Shown here: one piece after another, positions 10,254 through 21,345 of the stretch
Layout of the letters: the number at the start of each line of letters is the position of its first letter
Numbering within the stretch: position 1 is the first letter of the stretch
NCBI GenBank assembly: GCA_013180625.2
Contig: SNVD02001254.1
Span: forward strand, 79,302 to 143,301
DNA length: 64,000 nt
Origin: Boswellia sacra
Lineage: Eukaryota; Streptophyta; Magnoliopsida; Sapindales; Burseraceae
Reading direction: 5' to 3'
Notes under the pieces: model-generated
What the model saw: only the letters and a program-made list of their open reading frames with translations
Database searches by the model: none
What the model was told of the DNA's origin: nothing
Program-made: the position numbers and the translations under genes

Positions 10254-13200
10254 ATGATAGGAAGTTGGAATATCAGAGGCCTTAACGGCTTCTCTTCGCA
10301 GCGGGCAGTTAAAAATTGGATTTCTAAGTATTCTTTGGGTTTAATTGGTTTTGTAGAGACTAAGGTTAATAAGCAACACTTGCATCGGTTGTTTCAAAAA
10401 TTTGTCCTTCTTGGCACTTCTTGTCAAATGTCACTGATTCAATTGCTTGCAGAATCTTGGTTTGTTGGGATCCTACTTTGTATAGTTTGAGTAGTCTGCG
10501 GTCTTCTCCCCAATGGATAGCTTGTCAAGTTCTCAGATTGTCAGATGGGGTTTCTTTTGGTTTGGTCTTCGTTTATGGTTCTAATGATCCGGGTGGGCGT
10601 CGACATTTGTGGGACTTTATCAGAGATCAATCTGTAGGCTTTGGTGATTTACCTTGGTTGGCATTGGGTGATTTCAATGCGATTTTACGCTCTACGGACA
10701 GAGTTGGTGGAGCTCAAGCTTAGCATGGTTATATGGACGAGTTTAGTCAGTGTGTTCATGATGCAGCATTAATAAGAGTTTCATCTTTTGGGCTTCGATA
10801 CACTTGGCATAATGGGCAGCAAGGAGAGGGTACTATTCTTAGAACTCTTGATTGGAGTTTTGGTAACTCTTCATGGTTCTTGACATGGCCAAGCACAACT
10901 TCTGAGGTTCTTCCTCGGGATGCTTCTGACCACGGTGCTATGGTTATCAGATTTGGAGATCAGCGTAGGCGAACCTTCAGTCCTTTTAAATTCTTGAACT
11001 TTTGGGCTGACTGAGATGGTTTCTTAGAGATTGTATAGAGAGTGTGGTCTATACCTGTCGATGGAGATCCTATGGTTCGGGTCACACAGAAATCGGGTTT
11101 GTTGAAACGTGAACTCAGGACTTTACATGCAAAGGATTCTAGCCATATTTCTAGTAGAGTCATCGAGGCCAAAGCTCAGTGGGTTGCGGCTCAGGCTGCT
11201 CTGGATGAGAACCCCTATTCAATAGAATGTATTTTGGCTGAGAGGGTTTCTGCTAAACAGTATTCGTAATTATGCAGAGACGAGGAGGCTTTCTTTCGAC
11301 AGAGGTCAAGGATCCAATGGCTTTCTTTGGGGGATCAGAATACCAAATTCTTTCATAAGTCATTGATCCATAGACAAGCCAGGAACCGAATTCATCAACT
11401 TGAGGATGAGGATGGCACCATCTTTACAGATTAAGGCGAATTGGGACATCTAGCTGTGAGGTGTTTTCAGAAGTTGCTTATAGTTCCTTCTAGACCTTCT
11501 ATTGAATATGCTTCTTGGTTTTTCTTTGGAAGAGTTTCTGAGGAGATGTTACCTTCTTTGTCATGCCCTATTACTGATGATGAGATCAAGTCAGCTTTAT
11601 TTTTGATTCCTGATGATAAAGCCCCAGGACCAGATGGGTATACCTCTTTATTCTTTAAGAGGGCTTGGGATATTATTAGTATGGAGTTTAAGGCTGTTGT
11701 ACGTTACTTCTTCATGACTTGTCGGATGCCTAAATGTGTTAATGCCACTAGAATTGCCTTGGTCCCTAAGGTTGAGAGTCCGAGGACTATAAGTGATTTT
11801 CGACCAATCTCTTGTTGTAATGTGCTCTATAAGTGTATCTCCAAAGTGATCGTGAATCAGTTCAAAGTGGTCTTACCTGATGTGATTGGGAGTTCATGGT
11901 CTTCTTTTGTCCCAGGTCAAAGAATTTCTGATGCCATTCTATTGACTCAAGAGCTGATGCATAATTATCATCTTGGGCGCTCGCCTCCTCGATGTGCTTT
12001 AAAGGTGGATATTCGCAAAGCTTTTAATACTGTCAGCTGGGATTTCATCCTTTTGGGTTTAAGAACGATCGGTATTCCAGAGTGTATGGTTCGCTGGATT
12101 GCGACATGTATGTCCTCTGCATATTTCTCGGTTACTTTAAATGGAGAGTTTCACGGGTTCTTCTCCACCTCCAGAGGAATTCGACAGGGTGATCCTTTAT
12201 CGCCATACCTTTTTGTGCTGGCCATGGAGGGTTTGAGTGGTATTCTTCGAGAGGCTACTCAGAGGCCTGGTTTTCGATATCATTGGAGATGTCAACAGGT
12301 TTCTCTCACTCATCTTTGTTTTGCAGATGATCTAATGGTTTTTTGTAGGGCAGATATAGGCTCTGTTAGTGTGATCCGTGCTGCATTACAGAAGTTTACA
12401 AAGCTCTCTGGTTTTGTTACGAATTCGGTCAAAAGTCATGTCTTCTTCTCCGGAGTCAATGATGAGGACCGAACTGCATTGGAGGCTATCTTAGGTTTTC
12501 AAGTGGGGAGTCTGCCGGTCAGATATCTAGGGGTACCTCTAATCAGTACCAGATTACGCCTCTCAGATTGTGCTCCATTGATAGAACGGATTTTGTCGAG
12601 GATCAGGTTATGGACATCTGCTATGCTGACTTATGCTGGCCGACTACAATTGATCAAGTCGGTTCTCTTTTCCATCCAGGTTTATTGGTCCTCCATGTTC
12701 ACTCTACCTACAGCTGTGGTACGGAGGATCAAGGGTATTATGGCTGCTTTCCTTTGGAAAAGGATCTCTTTGTCTCGTTATGGGGCCAAAGTAGCGTGGG
12801 ATTCGATTTGCTATCTGTTGAAAGAAGGTGGATTAGGAATAAAGCGAGTCAAGGAGTGGAATCGTGCAGCTATTCTGAAACATGTTTGGAGACTTCTTTC
12901 TAACCAATCCTCCACTTGGTCTTCTTGGGTTCATAAGGTGCTCCTTCGGGGCCGCTCATTTTGGCAGATTCGGGTAACTTCTGGAGCCTCTTGGTCTTGG
13001 AGGAAGATTTTGCACAGTCGGGCTTGGTGTAGAGGTAAATTTGTCTCTTGTATTGGAGATGGCCGTAATACCTCTCTTTGGCAGGATTACTGGTTGCCAC
13101 AGGGGCGTCTGTGTGACTTGTTACCCTTCAGAACTCTTACATCTACAGGTCTTCCTTCAGATGCTAGGGTCTCAGACATTATTCAGAATAGGGACTGGGC

Positions 13201-13870
13201 TTTTCCTGATGGAAGTCAGGCCCTTAAGTTGATTTGGGACTCAGTCAGCATCCGACCTTCGATGGGGGCTCCTGATCATGTTGTTTGGAAGGGCCATACC
13301 TCAGGTATTTTCTCTATTGGCTCCGCATGGGAATTGTTACGGAGTAGGCGACCGATGAACACTCTTCATCATCTTCTCTGGTTCCCTGGCCATGTCCCAA
13401 GACACTCTTTTATTCTTTGGCTTGCCTTTTTGGGTCGGCTTCGTACTATAGATCGACTACAACGTCATGGTATCTTACAATCTTCAAGCTGTGTTCTCTG
13501 TGTTTCAGCAAATGAGACCCATGACCATCTTTTCTTTAGCTGTCCTTTCTCATCTTCTGTTTGGGGGGAGATTTCAGCTTAGACTCTCGTTGTTTGGCCA
13601 TCCTTTTGTTGGACGTCCTTACTTCAATGGGCTTTTCTGCATCTCCAGGGTAGGAAGAATTTTGGACATGTCCTTGCACATTTGGTCTTCTTTGCAACGG
13701 TTTATTCTCTGTGGTATGAAAGGAATGATCGTATGTATCAACAGCGACGTCGGACCTGTCGTTAGGTGACTGATGAGATTTTTGACTTGGTTCGTTCCCG
13801 GCTTTTAGCCTTGGAGACCAAGTATGCGATCACTCCTCAGCTTCGTGCCATATGTGGTCTGCATAATTAA
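10254..13870 (+). pseudogene. LINE ORF2: endonuclease, reverse transcriptase, zf-RVT, broken
   Basis: The AP-type endonuclease starts with MIGSWNIRGLNG and includes FVETKV, LALGDFNAIL, TLDWSFGN (usually R at the first position) and SDH. The reverse transcriptase runs from about 11580 (KAPGPDGY) through KVDIRKAFNTVSW (second Asp replaced by Asn), GIRQGDPLSPYLF, the catalytic FADD box (HLCFADDLMVF, about 12315) and RYLGVPL. A zf-RVT domain follows (about 13290-13580). Stops lie at about 10721, 11012, 11267 and 11432, all in one frame; frameshifts lie near 10430 and 13580. The frame ends with TAA at 13868-13870. ORF2 would nick the target and prime reverse transcription there. No C-terminal RNase H is seen. 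Confidence 0.9.
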
Positions 13871-14115
13871 CTTTGTTCTTGGACTTTGTTTTACTATTGG
13901 TTTAGTTGTGGTTGGTTTGGGCCTGTGCACCTTTTTTTCTATTTGATTGGGCCTTTGGCTCTCTTGTTTAGGTTGTTTTATTTTGGGCCCTTGGGCATCA
14001 GTATTTCCTGTTTGGAATTATGAGTATTAGGTACTCTTCTTGGGGTATACCCTTCGTATCTTGTACATTCACTTTTTCTTTTATGTGAATAGTAATTTTT
14101 TCCAAAAAAAAAAAA

Positions 14116-14594
14116 GCTTGATTGTGGAGTTGTGTATATGGACAATGATGATATTTGCCATACTGTTGGGATAGGTTTGATTCGATTGAGGAATCATGAT
14201 GGACTGACTAGAGTTCTGACAGATGTTCGATATGTACCGGAGTTGAAAAAGAATCTCATATCTTTGGGAGCCTTGGAATCTAAAGGCTGTGGTATATCTA
14301 TTCGAGATGGTATTCTGAGGGTCACTTCAAGTGCTCTTGTGGCATTGAAAGGCACTAGGAGGAACAACTTGTATTACTATAATGGTAATACGGTTATTGG
14401 ATCAGCGGCTATGGTTTCTGATAATGATGCAGACTTAGAGATCACGAGACTGTGGCATATGCATTTGGGACATGCAGGTGAGAAAGCGTTATTTAGTTTG
14501 GTGAAACGAGGCTTATTGAAAGGTGTAAAGACCTGCAAGTTGGATTTTTGTGAGCATTGTGTTCTGGGAAAGCAGAAGAGAGTGAAATTTGGGC
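14116..14594 (+). pseudogene. pol: Copia 1 pol fragment (protease tail and GAG-pre-integrase)
   Basis: Copia sequence continues after the LINE with DCGVVYMDNDD, the DVRYVPELKKNLISLG motif and the GAG-pre-integrase segment (LWHMHLGHAGEKALF ... CEHCVLGKQKRVKFG). The histidines and cysteines of the integrase zinc region are present. Coding stops at about 14594, where LTR sequence begins. Confidence 0.85.
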
Positions 14595-14971
14595 ATTTCA
14601 TTAAGGACCTTAAAGTTTGTAATATTTTTTTTTTTCATTTGTTTTAGGTATTTGTAGTATTGCCCAATTGTTTGGATAATTACAGTTTGGCTTAACTATT
14701 TGGGTAATTATAGTTTGACCCAATAGTTGTGGTATTTGTATTGTGGCCCAAAAGTTTGTGATTCTCTTTGAAGATAGTGGAAGGTTTCTTCAGCGGCACC
14801 CGAGAACGTAGGTATTTATACCGAACCTCGTTAAATCTTTGTGTTCTTTCTATTTTGCATTGTTGGTTGATTAGTTGTCTCTTTAGTTACTATCATATTC
14901 AATTGTCTAGCATAGTTTATGGTTGTGCATTTTGGTTGTTTTGTTGCTTTCGCTTCCGTTCTTGTGCAACA
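14595..14971 (+). repeat. Copia 1 3' LTR, 5'-truncated
   Basis: Matches 5' LTR positions from about 6630 onward and ends with CAACA at 14971, followed by the AATAT duplication. The first ~190 bp of the LTR are absent. The junction with pol has the short shared run TTTCATTA, consistent with microhomology-mediated deletion. Confidence 0.85.
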
Positions 14972-14976
14972 AATAT

Positions 14977-15324
14977 AAACGAAGTTAAGCAAACGAATTG
15001 TTCATATTACAATATTCATTAAAGTAACGAAGACCAAACATCCCTCTACAAGTCCTCACCATTATGGGTTACGTGATGCTTCATGACCTTCCACAACGTA
15101 GAAACGATGAAGGTTGAATGAAGATGAACAGTTAGGTCCAGAGGCACGCAGACAAACGAAGAAACCAAAACGACAAGCATAGTGGGGACCAAAGTATTCG
15201 AGACAGATAAAAAAGAGATGGGGGAAATTTTTTATCATTTGACTTTGCCATTATATATGGTTGACTGTCCCTCTTGTAAAAAGACAATCTTAACCCTCTT
15301 TTATCGTTTTATTTAATTACAAGG
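14977..15324. other. MULE right interior
   Basis: No gene seen. It lies between the copia duplication and the right inverted repeat and, given the transposase orientation, probably held its promoter and leader. Confidence 0.5.
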
Positions 15325-15462
15325 TTTTAATGGAAAACTTAACATAAGGGAGGTCGATGATGACTTTTCAATAAGGTAACGGTATACGCTAATACAAAGT
15401 GGTAAAAGTTGCATTTACGTGTAATTTCGTTAAAAGGTGGGGGTACTCTGTGATAACCTCCC
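15325..15462 (-). repeat. MULE terminal inverted repeat, right
   Basis: Reverse complement of the left repeat; ends CTGTGATAACCTCCC. It is followed by the 10-bp duplication at 15463-15472. Confidence 0.9.
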
Positions 15463-15509
15463 ATTTTAAATTCTTGATGGTAAATCTTCCGTGTGTCGTT
15501 CAATTAATA

Positions 15510-15916
15510 GAATAGTGAGATAGCATAATGAAATGGTAGTTGTAGGTTCTTAACACGTTTTATGGTAGCTAACTATTGTCTAGTCAATTTTTATTTTATT
15601 CTACTTTTCTAGAGCCCGGGAGTTTTTAGTTTTATGGATGTTTCTCTTGAACTAATGAATTAATAGTCTATCAAGGTTATTTTCGGAGAAACAAAAAAGA
15701 AAAAAAAAATCAAATTCTAGAAAAAGGAAATGAACTTTCGAACCTTAAATGGCTCGATATAATTAATCTTTCTCTTCTAAGAGGAACCGTTTAGGTTTAT
15801 TATTGCTTTGAATTAAGTGGTTCTTTAATCTTCTTATTTTTCAAAATGAAGAAAAGAATTCGATCCCAAAATCTAATGTACAACCTAAAGTTAAAGATCA
15901 GGTATGTAATCTGTAA
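15510..15916. repeat. 3' flank of LecRK1, duplicated downstream of LecRK2
   Basis: This stretch shares an ordered series of matches with about 32330-32820, such as TTTATGGTAGCTAACTATT, ACAAAATGAAG-like, GCTTTGAATTA, GTGGTTC and GAATTCGATCC. The duplication that created the two kinases therefore included at least 400 bp of downstream DNA. Confidence 0.65.
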
Positions 15917-17918
15917 CTATGGCCAGCTTGGAAATTGGTTTTGGCTTGCTGAAGAATCATTCGCAGCAGAGTTCAGTGAAAGTACAGATGCCGGTGAATT
16001 GATCACAAAAGGGGGGAAATATGTGGCCACAGGCATCTTTGGTGGGAGAATTGGCAATGGAGCTTCAGAGTTAAGAACATGAATTGCTTGCCTTATTGAA
16101 GGCCTGAGATTTTCATCCGGATGAGCACACCATAGCCCAACTGTCATCAAGAGTTGCACCTGTTGCTCATCATAATCTTCGCATAGTCTTGGATCAGCAG
16201 CTTCGAGTAGTTTTCCACTTCCATATAGGTCCCAAACCCACTCCACCATATAGACCTCACCTTCAGCTGCCATTTGGTTGATAGGTTTCCTCCCGCATGC
16301 TATTTCCAAAGCAACGATTCCGAAGCTATATACATCCGTTTCTCTACTAGCTTTACCCGTTGTGACAGATTCAGGTGCTATATAGCCCATTGTTCCCGCC
16401 AAAACTGTGGTTTGTGACCCTTTGGCATGTTCTACAAGCCTAGCTAATCCAAAATCCCCAATCTTGGCATTGAAATTTGAGTCCAACATAATGTTGCTTG
16501 ATTTTATATCCCTATGCACAACACATTGTTCCCATTCTTCATGCAAGTAAAGTAATCCTGAAGCCAAGTCTTGAGCAATTTTGTACCTCATCTCCCATGT
16601 CAGTAAGCTGTTGTCTTTGAAAAGATGAGAATCTAAGCTTCCGTTTGGCATAAATTCATAAACAAGCAAGAGTTCCTTTTTCTCATGGCACCAACCAAGA
16701 AGTTGCACCAAATTCTTATGCCGCAATCTGGTAATGATTTTCACTTCTGATGCATACTCCTTTATCCCCTGCTTAGACCATTTGGACACCCTCTTAACTG
16801 CAATGTAAGAGTTGGTATCTTTCAAAAATCCTTTATAAACTCCACCAAAGCCTCCCTGTCCTAACTTGTGTTCTTCGTTGAAATTATTTGTGGCGCCAGC
16901 CAATTCCTTATACGAAAACTTCTTGGGCCCTGTTCCTTTTTCAAAATCATCATCCACGTAGTCGCTGAAGCCTTGGCTATCTTCTTCATCATGGCCATCT
17001 CTCTTGCTACGAATGCTGACAAGCCAAAGTAAAACCAACCCAGCAACCAAAACACCCCCACCAATACTCAGCCCCAGTGCCAGCCCCATCTTGCTTTTGC
17101 CCTTCTTTGTTAAAGTTTGATCATCAATTTCCAGGCTTGAACTGAACTCCCACGAGCAAAGGGTTTGTATCGCATATTCAGATCCAGTTGCAGCTGAGAA
17201 GCCAAAAGTAACCAACTCAGGTAAATATTGCCTCAAATCGACTTCATACTTAAGGACTTGCAACGCTGTGACGTTATCCTGAAAACCTGTGAAGGTAACA
17301 CAAAGTCTGTTTACTAGAATCATAAGTAATCTCTGCTTCATTTCTTTTTCCGTCTTTGATACTGCTCCACCACGGAGCACTAACACTGGAATTCACGGAG
17401 TTGATATCAATGCCTACATGATCAAAGTGTGATAAATATGGATATGGATCCCAATAATTTTGAAAGGTATCGAATTCAACTGCAACAAAAGGGTTGGATG
17501 TTGAATTCAATGGCTCGTCACCTTTCGTCAGAGCGAAAGAGCCTGCACTCCCATCGCCAAGAATCCATGAATTTTGTGGCGCCAGGAAGAACGCCAACCC
17601 GTCTCCATATACAGATCTGTTGTTGGAATCTATTACAAAGGAGAAACGAGTGGTGAACTCGGCGAGATTTCCGGTGGCATGCTCCCAAAGCCGTAGGGGT
17701 TGGCCGTATGTTGCTCGACCAGCCATTTGAGTGGTTCTGGTGAGTTGAATGGCTCCACTTTGGTCAGGATAATTAGGTCTCTCGTATTTGATGTTATCGT
17801 TGGGACCGAAACTGGAAAAGTTGAAAGATAATGGAGTTGCCAATGGGATTATTATTAGAGATAATAAACAAATAATAATTATGATGCAGAAATTGAGAAG
17901 AAAAGGCATGTTAGTCAT
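15917..17918 (-). pseudogene. L-type lectin receptor kinase 1 (LecRK-IX-like), one frameshift
   Basis: A single-exon gene on the minus strand. From ATG 17918 (MTNMPFLL) it has a hydrophobic signal peptide, a legume-lectin domain (YGDGLAFFLAP, NPFVAVEFDTF, DHVGIDINSV), a membrane span (about 17090-17010), and a cytosolic Ser/Thr kinase: GQGGFGGVYKG (about 16850), AVKRVSK, HRDIKSSNIMLD, DFGLARL and GTMGYIAPE. It is an RD-type kinase with all key residues. An upstream ATG at 18026 is in frame, but the signal peptide favours 17918. A frameshift near 17300, in the lectin domain at the conserved FTGF stretch, shifts the rest of the protein; one extra base or two missing bases would explain it. Such receptors sit in the plasma membrane and act in defence and cell-wall sensing. 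A sequencing error cannot be excluded because everything else is intact. Confidence 0.88.
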
Positions 17919-18917
17919 TTTTTGGGAGAGAGGGAGGGCGGGAGGAATATGGCCAAAAAAGTCATGTTCTCCCCCTCCAGCAACGTACCCGCATAAATGT
18001 GAATGGAAGAGCATGCCCTTCGCCATCCCCCCGAACTTTGATCATTACTAATTCCGCAACTCGAAGAGAACGATAATGTGCCTATTCTTACTTCTTGTTT
18101 TTGCTCTCTCTGTTATTATTATTCTATTTGTCACATCAAATAATGAAAAATTTATGTCCATTGCTCACCTGATCAAACCAAATAGATCAACTCATGAGGT
18201 CACTTATTCATAGATGTAAGCTAGCCGTTGGCACGTGATTTGAATTTTGTTCCCATGCATGCATTATTAAATTTTATTAATATGCTTACTAAAATGCTTA
18301 GTGATGGCTACTAGGCTATCACATTGACACTAATTATGGGTAATCTCCTACAAACTCCCATGAAGTTTCACCCAAAAAAAGGGCATAAATGTTTGGCGAA
18401 AATTTCAACAACCTTCACCCAAATCTAAACCAGAAGGGCTAGTCTGAAGATTGAAATTAGCATAGGTATATGTCTCTCTTTGTTCTTTCCTTTGTAGTGT
18501 AGGGGAACCTTCTCTTTAGGAGCAGTATGAGAACAAATGAAGTTTTTCTACAATTCACATGAAACCTCGCCCTAAATTATAATAAGTGTTGTTAAAAAAA
18601 AAAATCTAAATGAAAATTTTGACCTTATCCAAAAATAGGTAACTAAAAAATATATAAATAACGAGAAATTAAATTATTATTCTTGTCATTAAAACCAGAT
18701 CACACTCTGATAACATTTCCATCAGTGAAGTCAATTTCTAGGAAATTATTGATTTAAATGTATATTGAAAAACACAGAGTATTGTGTCAATTTCCAACGT
18801 AATGATAATTTATTTATAATATTGACACAAATAATTCGTTAAAGGATTGATATATATATATATATATATAATAAGAAATTATCTACATAATATGATAAAA
18901 TATATATCAGAAGCACA
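17919..18917. other. LecRK1 upstream intergenic region
   Basis: No gene found. It should contain the LecRK1 promoter. A (TA)n run lies at about 18851-18870, just before the plastid insertion. Confidence 0.5.
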
Positions 18918-18956
18918 AGGGCTATAACTCAGTTAGGTAGAGCACCTAGTTTACAC
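18918..18956 (+). pseudogene. trnV-UAC: trnV-UAC 5' exon (plastid origin)
   Basis: Reads AGGGCTATAACTCAGTTAGG and on through GTAGAGCACC to TTTACAC, with the UAC anticodon at the end. Two changes from the usual plastid sequence (AGCTC to AACTC, CTCG to CTAG) are seen. Without its 3' exon it cannot make a tRNA. Confidence 0.82.
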
Positions 18957-19631
18957 GCGCGCCAATGTTTTTCAGAGGAGTCCACCATACAATCAAAAGA
19001 ATTGATCTTTTTGATAAATCAATGTCTGACTCCAGACTTTTAGGGAATAAAATAAGAGAACAATAGCCTGACAAAGGGTTCGGTCCGATTCAGGTGCCTA
19101 TTTAGGAACCGAATATAATCCACTATTGATTTGAGATATTGATGAGGTGAATACCTAGTCTATTCAATGCTAGGCATAATGAGAATAAGGACCTCAAAAA
19201 TTCTCTTTTCGTCCTATGAACCTTAAGGATTCTTTAATTAGGATGATAGAGACTCCATTTAACTTAGGTTTATTTAGGCCAGAATCAGACCTACGTCAGG
19301 ATAACCTTATACAATCAAAAGAATTGATCTTTTTGATAAATCAATGTCTGACTCTAGACTAGTAGGGAACAAAATAAGAGAACAATAGTCTGACAAAGGG
19401 TTCAGTCCGATTCAGGTGCCTATTTAGGAACCAAATAGAATCCACTATTGATTTGAGATATTGATGAGGTGAATATCTAGTCTATTCAATGCTAGGCATA
19501 ATGAGAATAAGGACCTCAAAAATTCTCTTTTCGTCCTATGAACCTTAAGGATTCTTTAATCAGGATGATAGAGACTCCATTTAACTTAGGTTTACTTAGG
19601 CCAGAAGCAGACCTACATCAGGATAACCTTA
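18918..19631 (+). other. Nuclear plastid DNA insertion (trnV-UAC exon 1 and group II intron)
   Basis: The sequence from 18918 matches the start of plastid trnV-UAC and runs into its group II intron. The intron part is present as two tandem copies of 322 bp, 18988-19309 and 19310-19631, which differ at only a few positions (for example TTTTAGGG versus TAGTAGGG). The plastid intron has no such duplication, so it arose during or after transfer. The 3' exon of the tRNA is missing. Identification is from memory of the plastid gene. Confidence 0.85.
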
Positions 19632-20040
19632 TATATATATACAGACCCCCCATTGGTTTTGGGTTAATTTTGTCCATATTCATTGTTTGACACTTTTCAT
19701 CACTGCCTACCCTTGACTTTTTTGAAATTCAATACGGAGACCCCTACCCCCAATTGGTTTTGGGTTAATTTTGTCCATATTCATTGTTTGACACTTTTCA
19801 TCACTGCCTACCCTTGACTTTTTTGAAATTCAATACGGAGACCCCTTCCGTCAGATTTTTCGTTAAACGCCTACCCCCTTGACTTTTTCGAAGATTTTTC
19901 GTTAACCGCCTACCCTTGACTTTTTCGAAATTCATCATAGAGACCCCTTCCGTCAGATTTTCTGTAAAGTGCTCGTAATTATGTTGAGTATTGAGGGGCA
20001 TAATAGTTATTCAACATTATATATGAGTTTAAATAAATTT

Positions 20041-20255
20041 TACAATGTTTTGGTTCGAACTCGAGACCTCCTACATTGTAAATGTTTGATTTACCACCAA
20101 AGTAAAAGATATTTTTGTTTAAAGTCAACAATAAATATATTTAAGCTATAGATTATGCTATGAAATAAGCTAAATTTTAACTTGTTGGCGTTTATTGGTG
20201 CTTGTACCCAAGACCTCCTCTCTTCTACATGGCACGCTCACCACCAGGCTACAAC
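20041..20255 (-). repeat. Two antisense tRNA-like segments
   Basis: At 20054-20100 and 20190-20240 the minus strand carries GAGGTCT followed upstream by GGTGGT-like runs, resembling box A/box B order of tRNA genes (GGTTCGAACTCGAGACC on the plus strand at 20053). No cloverleaf is apparent. They may be tRNA-derived SINE remnants. Confidence 0.35.
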
Positions 20256-20317
20256 ATATTTGTGCATAAAGTTAACAACAAGTAAGCTATCGTTGATTCA
20301 AATTAATTATACATTTA

Positions 20318-20770
20318 TACATTTTAATTAATTTATTAAAATAAATTAATAAATTTATTAATAAGAATTAATAAATTAAAATAGATTGAAATAAAAATTA
20401 ATAAAATAAATTAATAAATCTATAGTTCCTCTTATTTAATTTATAATTGATTAAAATTAATTATAAAATTTAATTAATTTATTAAAATAAATTAATAAAT
20501 AAATTAATAAGAATTAATAGATTAAAATAAAAATTAATAAAATAAATTAATAAATATATAGTTCCTCTTATTTAATTTATAATTGATTAAAATTAATTAT
20601 AAATTTTAATTAATTTATTAAAATAAATTAATAAATCTATTAATAAGAATTAATAAATTAAAATAGATTAAAATAAAAATTAATAAATCTATAGCTCCTC
20701 TTATCTAATTTATAATTGATTAAAATTAATTATAAAATTTAATTAATTTATTAAAACAAATTAATAAATT
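20318..20770. repeat. AT-rich tandem repeat, ~133-136 bp period
   Basis: The marker TATAG(T/C)TCCTCTTAT recurs at 20421, 20557 and 20690, each followed by TTATAATTGATTAAA. About three and a half units, made almost wholly of AATTAATAAA-like words. Confidence 0.75.
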
Positions 20771-21270
20771 TATTAATAAGAATTAATAAATTAAATAAAA
20801 ATATATTAAAATAAATATCAAACGAAAATAAATTAATAAATTTAGATTAAAATATAAATTAAACAAAAATAAATTAATAAATTTAGATTAAAAAATTAAA
20901 CAAAAATAATCAGTTTAATTTTTGCATATTTTTGTTGGCATTTTTAATGGTTTTGTAATTTTATTGTATCAAAAATTCAAAAATTATAATTTTTAGATAT
21001 TTTGTTGAGTATTTTGTGAATTTTTAAATATATTTGTGGATATTTTATTGAGTATTTTTCAATTATTTAAAATTTAATTGTATATTAGAAATGCCTTGAT
21101 AATATGAAAAATAAATATTATGAAAAATAAAATAAGTATTTTATATATTTGAATATATTCAAAAAATTTTAATTAAATAAAATTAGCACATTCTTTGAGT
21201 AACTAAATACAATAATTGATTCCTTAAAATAGTATTACAATAAATAATAAAGTATGGTATGTTGAATAAC
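20771..21270. other. AT-rich core of the MULE-like element
   Basis: Low-complexity A/T sequence without coding potential. Confidence 0.5.
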
Positions 21271-21274
21271 TTTA

Positions 21275-21345
21275 AGCAGTTGGTGTGGTGGTAAGAAAGC
21301 TATACTACCTTCTTGGAGAAATGGGTTCGAATCATACTAATTTCA
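21275..21345 (+). repeat. tRNA-like segment (box A and box B)
   Basis: TTGGTGTGGTGGTAAG resembles a polymerase III box A, and GGGTTCGAATC about 35 bp later is a near-consensus box B. The intervening sequence does not fold as an obvious tRNA. A SINE head or a decayed tRNA copy is likely. Confidence 0.4.

Larger units (their letters stand above)
8113..14115 (+). mobile_element. L1-type LINE, full-length type but mutated
   Basis: The element has a GC-richer leader (8113-8918), ORF1, ORF2 and a 3' poly(A) run at 14104-14115. It interrupts the copia 1 protease region, and copia sequence resumes at 14116. No target-site duplication could be matched, and a few copia codons appear to be missing at the junction, so a small target deletion or a damaged 5' end is likely. 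The 5' boundary is approximate. Because ORF1 and the ORF2 endonuclease are both present, this is not a strongly 5'-truncated copy. Confidence 0.9.
6437..14971 (+). mobile_element. Ty1/copia retrotransposon 1, internally deleted, with nested LINE
   Basis: The flanking 5-bp duplication AATAT is exact (6432-6436 and 14972-14976). The element starts with TGTTAG at the 5' LTR, has a tRNA-Met-type primer site at 7008-7020, then gag, zinc knuckle and the start of the protease region. After the LINE it continues with pol only as far as the GAG-pre-integrase domain. There the coding sequence runs directly into the middle of the 3' LTR at about 14595, so integrase, reverse transcriptase, RNase H and the first part of the 3' LTR are missing. 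The element cannot move on its own. Confidence 0.88.
968..15462 (-). mobile_element. Mutator-like element (MULE) with nested copia and LINE
   Basis: The element is defined by ~139-bp terminal inverted repeats (968-1106 and 15325-15462) with a 10-bp flanking duplication. Inside are a broken mudrA-type transposase on the minus strand and a GRF zinc-finger ORF on the plus strand. Removing the later copia insertion (6437-14971 plus one TSD copy) leaves about 5.96 kb, a normal size for an autonomous MULE. The transposase has several stops and frameshifts, so this copy cannot supply its own transposase. Insertion order follows from the nesting: MULE first, then copia, then LINE. Confidence 0.9.

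Noticed and set aside
12568..12903. 111-codon ORF within LINE ORF2
   Set aside because: Alternative frame of the reverse transcriptase region.
18918..18990. Functional nuclear tRNA gene
   Set aside because: It is the 5' exon of plastid trnV-UAC running into its group II intron; the 3' exon is absent.
21275..21345. True tRNA gene
   Set aside because: Box-like words are present but there is no plausible acceptor stem or cloverleaf.
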